Assembly: GCA_963402885.1 (NCBI GenBank)
Contig: OY727093.1
Location: 29,883,409-29,947,408, forward strand
From: Antedon bifida
Lineage: Eukaryota; Echinodermata; Crinoidea; Comatulida; Antedonidae
DNA: 64,000 nucleotides
Reading direction: 5' to 3'
Below, one piece after another: positions 46,701 through 58,700 of this stretch. The position numbers were made by a program, and so were the translations under genes. How positions within the stretch are numbered: the first letter of the stretch is position 1; every line of letters begins with the position of its first letter. The notes beneath the pieces were generated by a model. It did not search any database and had not been told where the DNA came from. It saw only the letters and a program-made list of their open reading frames with translations.

Positions 46701-49700
46701 ATACAGTACTGTACACATGGGATACTGTACACATGAGATACTGTACACATGAGATACTGTACACATGAAATACTGTACACATGAGATACTGTACACATGA
46801 GATACTGTACACATGATGGTTATCGTATAAAGGAATATAGAAAAAAAACAAAAAACAATCCTGGTTAAATTATAGTCTGAATGTTAACAAATATAATGAA
46901 TTCCAGTTCTCTAAAATATTATGTTCGTATCCGTGTACCAATTTACAGACTTGTAGAATGAATTGTTTTATTTCTATTAGGTTGGCAGCATGGCAAGAAT
47001 TGGACTCATGTCAACGATGCCATGTAACTTTACTTTAAATTACGATATCATTTCAAGAGGGCGCATAGTTACCTCCAACAGTCGCATGATTACTGAACAA
47101 CGGTCGGAAGAATTCACCTCACAAGGTCAGTAACTTCACAATTCCCATTAAAGATATTGAAATACAAGATTCATTTGTACTATGTTTTATGAATATTTCA
47201 TTATTTTTCTTAAAATCAAGATATATAATGTACTGTACATATATTTTTGATCCAGATACTTTGAATACAACAATGTTAAATGTTGGATGCCACGTAACTT
47301 TTGATGTTGAAGTGACCCACGCTATGGCTCCTGGGTTCCAGCTCGTTGGTTATATGGTCAAGCAGGACCGAGAGGGTGTGACCGACACAGTGACCATTCC
47401 AGTTGCACACAGTCTGCAGAACAAAGTACTTTTTTTTTCTTAAAAATAAATTCTAAAAAAAAAACTATGTAGCTTATTTTATGTAAAAATGATGGCTTTC
47501 TTATGTGAATTTTAAAGTAAGAAAAGTAAGAAAATTTTATATTTGTTTTCCTAGGTAACCGTGACATCATCAGTAAATGAGACTTATCCTGGTAGGAAAG
47601 TTGACATTACCATCAACTCCACACCTGGCTCGTGTGTGTGTATTACATCAGTGGACAGAAGTGTACATTTAATGAAGCCAGATTACCATATAACCATTGA
47701 CAAGGTATATGTACAAAGATAGGCTTAAAAGGCATATATAATGAGTTGTTATCACTATCACAATTCCTTATCATATACTGTATACAGGCCTCAAACTTAT
47801 ATAATGGTACCTTACAAGTAAAATTCATTTTCAACCAAAGGCTGAATTGCTGCATTTTTTCACAAGAAAATTACAAAATTAAAAATACAAAAAGTTCAAA
47901 TTTGAAAATAAATAAAAACCTTCGCTAAGGGAAATAAAATATAATGTATGTATATAAAATGAAGTAAAAGGAGTAATGATAAAAATGTAACGAAAAAAAA
48001 AGACTGTCCAGAAACAAAAGCTCTCTAATGTCATTGATAGTGAGTTGATGTGCATGTAAATGTCAAGTCATGCTTCTTAGAAATGGTTCTATTTAGCTGC
48101 ACCACGGCCACACTAATCCAATTTACCCATACTTCCTGACGCACATTGATAAACATTACATGAATGAAAATGTTTACTTTTTGAAGGAAATTGCTGTAGT
48201 GGTTGTTTGAAACTACTAGTATATATATAAACTTTATTTATTCACAAGGCTGATGTATACAGCATAACTTGTTCAATCAACATTGGATGTTTTTACACAA
48301 GTTTGTGATATTACAAAATTAATGAAACCCATATAAATACGAAAAAGAAAGAAAGAAAGTATATATTTGATTTGTTTGAGGTCTAAATATAATTTTGGCC
48401 TATGTTTATAATTCTAATAATTATAATTGTAAAAAGATTATTTAAAAGTAAGTTTAGTACTCGATAGATTTTAATGTCTTGATAGAAAAGGACTTTTTAG
48501 TTACTGAATTTATAAATTAAACATTTTAATTTCAAAAACATGTTTTTTAACCAACTTCGTCACTGCTAGATTTCTAGGAATCTTAAATGGGTTAATTGGT
48601 TTGACAGAGGGTATCAGCTTATCACATAATAAGTGACACAGCATATTGTATAATACCAAATTGACAAGCTGTAAAAATAGCATTTGACTTTCCCCATTGC
48701 ATGACCAATTGGTTGTTGAACTTTTAATTGATAAAAGGTGTATTTCTAATGTAAATATAAAGTAATATGTAATATCATTCTTTCATTTATTTATTACCCA
48801 TAATAATAACTAATCAAATAAAACAATTTCTCTTTATTCATCTCATAAACAAACAAAAACACAAAACAAACAAGGAGTAAAACATATTTTTAAAGATGAA
48901 AGGGACCTCCAGGAAACCCCAATTACTAATTATGTACATCTTTATTTTCAGGTTTTTGATGAGATGGAAAGTTATTCATCACATGATGAATATTCATATG
49001 AGAATGTTTGGTTTAGTGAGGGTAAAAGAAAAAAGAGATCTCTATGGAATTATATTGGAGGAAGAGACGCAGGACTTGCATTCACTGTGAGTGTCTATGA
49101 GTCACACTTTATTTGGTTACCAGATTAGACCGATGTCACACTTTATTTTCTAAAGGCCAACTCAGACAGCGTTGTACGACGAGGCTCATCTGGAGAAACT
49201 AAAACATGTTTAATGTTCTCCCGACAACCTAAAAACTATGCCCGGCGATATCTCAAGACGACTCGTCTCGTCGGGATTCAACTCGGAAAGCATTAACGAA
49301 TCAAGGTGTTTCATCAGGCCTCATACGATGCTGTCTGAGTTGGCCTTTACCAGACTAGAGACCGATGTCTCCACATGAGTACAGTGGAACCCTTTCTTTA
49401 GACTAATAATCAGGGGAAACTTTTATGTAAACCGACCAAGTGCAATGTATGTGTTAACGCTACAACCAATCCCTATTCAGGACACACACTTTGTTTTGGT
49501 TCCAAATGTGTCCCCTTATATGGTTCTACTGTATTCTATTATCTTATTTCTGGATTATATCTCCAAATTAATGTTGCATGTTGTTTCAAACTTTAATGTT
49601 TGTTTTCCTTTATGTTTTGACATTCAGGAAGCTGGTCTGAAGGTAATGACAGATGTTGTCTTGCTGAGGTTTCATCAGAATGGTGCTATAGATGGTAATA

Positions 49701-52700
49701 ATTATAATAATATACATATATATACAAGGTGAAACTGAGAAGGGGAGGGGTGAACCTTAAAGATGTATTATGTAAATAAGTATTTCACTTAATAAAAAGA
49801 CAAAAGAAATTTTAACCATTGTCTGACAGACAATTTAAGTATTTTTTGCTTTAGAGTATATTTTTTCCAGGTAAATAATTTTTTTTATTAGGAACAATAT
49901 ATCTTTAAAGATTAATAATATATAATATACAGTCAAAAGGCCCAAAACATCAGCTCTTTGTAAAAAGCATTTTGGAACCTCAGGAACCTAAAACAAAATT
50001 ATGGTTTTTAGCAGTATTATGAAACAACAACAATAACAACAGAGTATTTTTATAATGGTATATATTTTTGTCTTTTTTTGGTGTAAATTAGAAAGAGTTG
50101 AAGTGGTCACAACACTAAACAAAAAGAAAGAGGAGTCTCGACTTCCAAAGCGGGAAACACAAAAGAGGTCTTACTTCCCAGACACTTGGATTTGGCATTG
50201 TTTTAACATGAGGTAAACTTACGATTAATAATAATTTAGTTGGAAGCTATTATTTTATTTTGAATACCATCATGGATAAATTGATTGATAAAAAGTGGTA
50301 AAGTTAAAAAAAATGTTTTCAGAATGTCTTTAAAGCTCTGTCTACACTATCAAACTTTATGTGACGAAAAAATGTGATGTGCCCATATATGGACACGATG
50401 ATGTCATATCACAACCATATTTGGGCATATCCCTACCATATTTGGGCATATCACACTTTAGTTTTCAAACTAGTTTGATAGTGTAGACAGAGCTTAATGG
50501 AAGTGTCCATTATGTGGTTCATAGAGAAAGAAAGTTGGGAGAACTTATTTTCCCAATAACATGTTTGCATGGTTGTAAATTTCGTCCCTTAAATCTTTAG
50601 TTCAACAAGAAAACAAGAAACGTTTAGTGTCCACATTCCAGACACAATCACGTCCTGGGTAACGGATGTAGTGTCAATGTCGAAGCATACAGGTCTGGGC
50701 ATAGCAAGGCAGTCAACTATTAAGACGTATAAACCGTTCTTTATTGAATTTGCTCTGCCTTACTCAGTGATAAGAGGAGAAAAGGTGAAAATCCCTATCA
50801 CAGTGTATAACTATTTGGATACGTGTGTACAGGTAGGTGGTACTGAATTATGCTTATTAAATTGTTTAATTTTCTTGTATACGGTTTTATTTTAACTGTT
50901 TGTATTGTATGGAGTGAGTGCAGAATCTGTTTGGGCTTTAACCTACAGTATTCTCACTCCTGGTCATTTTTCATTGGTGACCGAATAAATATTATTATTA
51001 TTATCTACTATTATGGGCGGTTGGGTTGGGTTGGATTTTTGGATGGGACATCAAAGTTGTAAAAGAAATTTCATAATAGTGTAATCTGGGAGGTATAAAT
51101 AATTATTTTTATACCTCCCTGTTGTAATGTCATCAGGACAGACAATTGTTCTATATTTATATTTAAGTATTTTGTTTTCTTTTACATTGTTGGCATTTAC
51201 AGACATTTTTAAATCTCCAAGGTGATATATAATCTTATTTTATTTTAGGATTTCCAGTTGAGAAATATTTTTTGTTACATTTTAATTCATAATTTAATGA
51301 CGGCTGTTCAGTAAGTTTTGTTAGGGAGAATTTTAGGAAAAATGTGGTTTTAAACTAAGTTGTTTGGAGTTAAAATATTAAAGGTTGTTAAGGGAATAAA
51401 GTTTGGTTGGCAAAAATCCATATACTCTGATAAAAATATTGTATAAATTTATTGTATTTAATATTATGTATCTTCATAATTCTAAGGTGTCAAATTTGAA
51501 GATATTGAAAATATGAGAGAGAGAGAGAGATTGTTGTGTATATGATGGTTTGGTCTGTCCTGTATTTTAAGCTCTGTCTACACTATCAAACTAGCCAAAA
51601 AAAGTGTGATGTGCCCAAATATTGTAGTGATATGCCCAAATATGGGCACATCACATTTTGATAGTGTAGACAAGACTTTAAGGGTCAACTGCATTTACTA
51701 AAAATACATTTCTCTTCCAACAAAATTAATAAAGAAATCATTTTGTAGGCATCAGTGACTTTGCACCTGTCAGATGGTATTCATTTCGTGGACCATCCTG
51801 GAAAACGTCATGATATTTTAAAATATTGTATGGAACCAAATGAACTGAAAACAGTTGAACATTTGTTGACCTTTGACCAGCTTGGTACAGGAAAAATACA
51901 AGGTATGCATGTTATCTATGATATCCATTGTGGGTTGACTGCTAACAATAATACAGAAATAAATAGCAATGTTGATACTTCCACCTCCCCCTCCCCACTA
52001 CATTGATTTGATAACAATTTAACATTTGATGACATTTCTTGCAGCTAAAGTTGTGGCAACAAGGTCAATGTTATGCTGTGGTGATACTTCTGCAACTGAA
52101 ACACCTCTAGCCATTGACAGACTGTCAAAGCAGATAGAAGTAGAGGTAGAACCTCCTTAACATTATATTTTTGGGTGTTCCTTATACCAAGGCAATCTAA
52201 AAACAGGATGTTGAGCCCCGGAGATCAAAGGGTTTATTTATTATTTGTGGCTACGACATGATCAGTTAACCGAAACCGCGTGCTGCAGAGAATATGTAGT
52301 ACTGTACTGTTGGTATTTGTTGCAGCCAGACATAAGATCAAAGGACTGTTATGAGTTCCTATCTTGGCAAAGCAAGCTCAGTGTCCTGTTGTTAGATTGC
52401 TTTGTTTATACCAAAGACCATCAAGTAGTAACTTTATATAGATGTAGATATCCTTTTAAAAAATTCCAGTAATCGAAAATGAAATGCTTGAGATATGTAA
52501 TATTTATTTCATGTTTATATGTTGACAGGCAGAAGGAATACTTCGCTATTATACACACAGTGTATTCTTCTGTCCTAATGGTAAGTCACTTATTGATATC
52601 ACCATTTTGAATCATTTCTTTATTCTTTATACTATAGAGAAATACATATTTGTATACAGCAATTTGAATATTATTTTGTCATATAGTTTTAGAATGAAGA

Positions 52701-55700
52701 AATTGCCATTACCATTAATAATTGAAAGTTCATATGTGCTGGTAAAAAATATAAAATGTTGAATTTTGTGCTGTAAGTGTGTAAACATTTTACAATATTA
52801 ATTAGTTAATTGTTAATTGTTCAATTTTATTTTTATTTATTTTTTATTTTATTCAATTCACAACCAACAGAGATAAAAAGCTCTACTAACAGACTGAGAT
52901 AAAACAAACCAAATGTATTATTTATTTCAGAGCGTATCACAATTTCAACTCCTAACACATACGATTACAAGTATGTGAAAAAGCCATCCAACCTGCAAGT
53001 GTTTTCATTCGCATGTAAAGCCAAGAACGACGCACACATCGCATTAGCTGTCGACCCAACTGGCATGGATCTTTACGAGATTGTTCTTGGAGGATGGCAG
53101 AATACAAAGTCGTGGATCACAGCCTCTAAACAAGGTAATCATTGTTGGATTATTGTCACTCAAGTTCAACAGTTATTTACAATCAAGTATTCTCATATTT
53201 AGCTTATTAGCTTATTTCCATTGAGATTCTATATGTGTGAAAGTGAAAGTGCGACAAGAAAAATAAATTGATGTTATTATTATATTAAGGACTTTTGCTT
53301 TAAAAAAATAAAAATCTGGAAAGAAATTTTTCTTCATTCAAATCAACCTTAATTTTACATCATAAAACCTCACAAATTAAGATGAAGGACATAAAAAATT
53401 CGAAGCCTAAAAACTGTTTTTACCTAATCATACAACAAATATATTTTTATTTATTAGGAGAGCATCTAGTAACAGTTTCAACTCCTGGAATTGTATCCTG
53501 GGATGAATTTAGAGCATTCTGGATCACCTTTGAGAATGGTCTCATTGTGGTAAAGACACTTGTTATTGTTAAAGATGTATTGTTCTGCAAAAACATGAAA
53601 AATGAAGATTAATAAAATCAGACTTTGAATAGGCCATTTTGCAGTTTTATTAAAGTTATTCACTTCTGTGAAAAAAAACCCACAAAAAATAATTATTTCA
53701 CTTATAAAAAGAAAAAAGAAACAGTTAATTTTAACCAAAAACCATTGTCTGACAGACAATTTAAAAAAAAAATTATTTACCTGAAAAAGTGTAATTTAAA
53801 AAATACTTAAAAGTATTTTTTAAATTACACTTTTTTCAGGTAAATAATTTTTTTTTTCGATCAAATTTTTGGTCAAATTGAATATCTATTGATTAATGTG
53901 ACATTTAAATGGCATATTCAACAAAAGATTTGAACCCAAAAAATGTTTAGGGGGACAATATATCTTTAACTATAGTTAAGCTGTAAAATGTGAGCCTTTA
54001 CTAATTTGATAGAATATGAACTATTTAATGATGAAAATTACTTAAAATTCACAATGTACAGTAATATCCACATGTTTTATTAAATCATTGAATTGTTTAA
54101 TTTTTAGGTTGGCCATGGTGAAATTCCAAGTAATACCTCTACTATCATGAGTTGGCAGTTGGAATCTGAAATCAATGTAGATTATTTAGGATTTTCAACA
54201 GGATGGGGATCAATGGGGGAGTTTAGAATTTGGAGGAAAGAGGGTAAGTAGACATTGTAATGTTTAATTGTAGTATAGCTTAAGCTCTGTCTACACTATC
54301 AAACTTTTTATGTGACAAAAAAATGTGATGTGCCCATATATGGATGTCATATTTGGGCATATCACTACCATATTTGGACACATCACACTTTTTTTGTCAA
54401 ACTAGTTTGATAATGTAGACAGAGCTTAATATGCATAGAGAATGTTAGTTGAGATCATCATTTAATTTCATTTATTCGTCTCAAAACAATAAACAAAACA
54501 ATAAAATAATAAATAACAATTTTTTTTATGATTAATTAGATTCTCAGAATCGTTTCTTGGAAGTGTTCAACTTGGGTTTACCGTTAAACTACATTCCTGG
54601 ATCGGAGTATGCCGTGGCGTCCATGGTGGGAGATGTCATGGGGCCCACACTGACAAACCTACATAACCTAATCAGATTACCATTTGGATGTGGCGAACAG
54701 AACATGATTCATTTTGCACCGAATGTGTATGTGATGGGTTACTTGGAACGTACGCAACAGCTCCATGAAGGAACGCAGAAAGAATTGGTTACGTTCCTTG
54801 TACAAGGTGAGTGATAACAATTATTTTTATTGTCTTAAGCTCTGTCTACACTATCAAACTAGACATTAATAAATGTTGAATTATATTGTTAAACTAGTTT
54901 GACAAAAAAAGTGTGATGTGCCCAAATAGATTACTGTAGTGATATTCCCAAATATGGTAGTGGTATGAAAACATCATGTCCATATATGCCCATTTTTTTG
55001 TCACATAATGTTTGATAGTGTAGACAGAACTTTAAAACCAATGTTTTTGATTAATCTTTTTTGTATTATAGATCAATTTATGAATATGTAATGTATCTAT
55101 TTTCAATAGTAGGTAGTAGGTCTCTGAGGTGTCAATTGAAATTGAAACTTAGATTTGTGGTTAATTATATTTTGTTTAGCTCTCTGTATCATAAAATGTC
55201 AGGTTAATGATGAAGATACTTTAGTATTGGTAGACTCAGAATTGTAGTAAAAATGTCATGTTCAAGAGACTAGACCTTGGTAAACATTAATTTATAATCA
55301 TTCAAATGTAATTTTTTTTAAACTATTGATTGTTCATTGGTGACAATTTATTGTCATTTATTTGTTAGGCTATCAAAGACAGCTGACCTACAAGCATAAC
55401 GATGGGTCATTCAGTGCCTTTGGTCAACGTGATTCCTCTGGAAGTATGTGGCTTACGGCATTCGTCCTCAAGTCCTTTGCACAATCACGACCGTTCATCT
55501 TTATTGACTCAAAGTTGTTGGATGGCAGCAAATGCTGGATCATAGGCCAGCAGCTTCCTGATGGATCATTTCCTCCTGTTGGAAGAGTTCTTAACAAAGA
55601 CATCCAAGTAAGTTAGTAACTTAGTTGACTAAGTGACCAAAGTTGAGTAAGGGGCCTAAGTTGAGTAAGTGACCTTAGTTGAGTTAGTGACCTAAGTTGT

Positions 55701-58700
55701 GTAAGTGACCTAAGTTGAGTAGGTAAGTGGCCTGGTTGATCATACTGTTAAATTAATTTAAGTAAGGATCATTTTTACACAATAGCATAGTCCTAAACAG
55801 ATAATAATATTCTCTTAAAAAATACTTGTGTAATAAAATGCCTCTACAGGGTTGTGAAATAATTTCAGCCATTTTAAATCATTTTGATAGCTCTCTTAAA
55901 TTCATAGAGAACATTTTAGTAGGGTTACCTCTGCACTGCACTGACACTGGAGTAGAACCAACAACAGATTTAGATAAATGTTGAATATTAATTAATTAAT
56001 ATGAATATTCATTTACAGGGTGGAGTTAAAGGAAAAGTTTCTCTGACAGCATATGTGGTGATTGCATTACTGGAAGCTGGTGTTGAGTCTGTGGAAGAAC
56101 TCGCATCCATTGATAATGGAAAGAAATTCCTGGAAGATAACATACAGTATATAGATGACCCATACACTGCTGCACTCACAGCTTATGCATTGGTTAAACT
56201 TGACAGCCAGGAGTCAAACAGAGCTGTGAGAATATTAAGAAATATGGCCATTACACAAGGTAAGCATTCAACCTTGTTTTTGTCAATCTCAATAGTATTG
56301 TTAAATCAATCGAAACTTTAGATATCTGTACAACCCAAGAAGTCAAATGAAAATGTTTTAACATAAATATTTTAATAGTTCTATTTGTAAAGCCTATCAA
56401 ACTTTATTTGACAAAAAATGTGATTTTTTTTTCAAACTTTATTTGACAAAAAATGTGATGTGCCCATATATGGACATGATGATGTCATATCACTACCATA
56501 TTTGATCATATCACTGCCATATGTAGGCACATCAATCTAGTTTGATAGTGTAGACAGAGTTTAACGGAAAAATGTGTATTAGGGTTATTTGGTAGGCTGA
56601 TTATTGTCCTTGCCATGAAAATATTATTGTAATATTCGTAGATGGTTACACATCTTGGCGTCTAAACGGGAACCCAGTTGAGACTGTGGCGAGGTTTGGT
56701 GGATTTGAAGACCTCAAACAGACTATTAACTCAGCAGAAGTGGAAATGACAGCTTATGGTTTACTGACGTACACAGCATTAGGCGATATCGCATCATCAT
56801 TACCGATTGTAAAATGGCTGTCACAGCAGAGGAACACACTTGGGGGCTTTACATCAACACAGGTATACAAATCTATATATATTAGGAGTATCAGTGGTTG
56901 GATGTCAACGGAGATACAAATAAAATGATCAAAATGCTAAATCAAAATGGTATATAGTTAAAACAGCCAGAAAGAAGTTCCACTAGCTTTTGTAAAACAC
57001 TAGTGAGTGAGTGGCCTAGCGGTTAAGACAGTGCCGCCGTAATTACGTAGCCAAAATATCGGCAAGGGTTTGAGGCTCACTCGCTCCATAGTTCAGGACT
57101 ATAAACCGTAGGTCCAGTTTACACATCTAGCTCATGTGCACTTTAAAGAGATGAGTACACTTTTGAGACGGGTAGGGGGTTACACCGGTGTACTAGTACA
57201 TCCCAGTCACTGATTATAAACGAGCCCTCTGGGAGACCAGTCTTTGACTGAAGAGGTCGCCCAGTATTGATAAAATATTTCAATTCTATTTGATCATCAG
57301 GGCTAATTCTGAAATGTTTTAGAAATATCTTTATATAGGATACTTGTATAGCTCTACAGGCTTTGTCCGAGTATGCTTCCTTGGCATATGTTGGCGGTGT
57401 TAACTTGACCATCTCCCTGGCAACTGGTAGCTTAGAACAGAGCTTTGAACAGACCTTTGAACTTAACAATGATAACAGCAAAGTATTACAGCGAGTTTCG
57501 GTAAGTGAATCATAATACAGTATATTATGTTACCTGTGTGTAATTTTCACCATTCTATGATTTTTTTTGTTACACCTACTATAGCCAACTGTTTCAATGT
57601 TAAGCTCTGTCTACACCATCAAACTGTATGTGACAAAAAAATGTGATGCGCCCATATATGGACATGATGATGTCATATCACTACTATATTTGGGCATATC
57701 ACTATCATATTTGGGCACATCACATTTATTTGTGATAGTGTAGACAGAGCTTTATATAGTTTTGTTGCCATACATTTAGTGTGAATTTAGCCACTTTCGC
57801 CCATGTATAAATGCTACACATTAAAATGATATACAAAAAAATACAGTACAGAACTAGACTGCTTACTTGGACTTGGATATCAATTATTACTTCTTGCTAA
57901 TCGAACGAAAATTTCCCCTGACACTTGTTTTATTTTTCCAGATTCCCCAGATTCCAATTGTGATGTTTGTGAAAGCTGAAGGAGAAGGTTGTGGCTTGCT
58001 ACAGGTAAGAACAAAAATGTGATAAAAATCTATTTTTAAATGATAAAAAGCTGCTTGTAATCGCATTACATTGACAGGATTGATCTAGGATTTTGAAATA
58101 GGCTGGCACAGGGCACCTAAATGTTGTGTGAACCGACTATGCCATCATTTGTAATTCATCCTATATTTCTACCATTGTATTCTGACACTTTTTCTAGGCC
58201 CTCATTCTATTTCCAATATGTAATTGTCTTTGAAGTCTATTGTATTAAGATGATAATAAATTTACAAATAGATCGATGTTAAATATAACATACCTGATCC
58301 ATCCACCAAACAAGCTTTCAAACTCAGTGTTAAAATGAGAGATGCAAAGAAGACTGGAAATTCCATTCGTCGTAGGCGCTCTACTGATGGCCAGGAGGAG
58401 TTGCAACAAAACTCTTTTGAAGAACAAGACATAGTATTGATCCAGGCCTGTTCACGCTGGCTGCACCCAGGCTCATCCAACATGGCTGTGCTAGAAGTGT
58501 CACTCCATACCGGTCTTACTGCAGATTTAGACAGTCTTGATCAGGTAACATTGCTTTTTAGAATTGATTGGCCCTCCTGGCTCCAATTATTCCCAAAGAC
58601 TTTGAAGAGGGCATTCCATGTTAGTAAGCGCATTTTTATTTATGCATAATGAAGACGATAAATTAATATGTATGTTTTGTTTAGTTGATTTATGATCGTT

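Larger units (their letters stand above)
54540..56862 (+). other. Thioester domain exons of the CPAMD8-like protein
   Basis: Exons 54540-54806, 55369-55607, 56019-56259 and 56642-56862 continue to 57500 to make the alpha-helical thioester domain. GCGEQ is at 54686-54700 (Cys1105 and Gln1108 form the thioester) in the context [13 protein letters not shown]. The residue equivalent to the C3 catalytic His, in VLNKDIQGG, is Asn1219. The same position is Asn in alpha-2-macroglobulin, so the bond should react without His catalysis and favour amines over hydroxyls. [20 protein letters not shown] marks the domain's C-terminal part. Confidence 0.93.

Noticed and set aside
57355-57368. Acceptor CTCTACAG for the CPAMD8-like exon ending at 57500
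   Set aside because: The upstream acceptor at 57337-57338 restores the conserved [16 protein letters not shown] reading in phase, so it is preferred.
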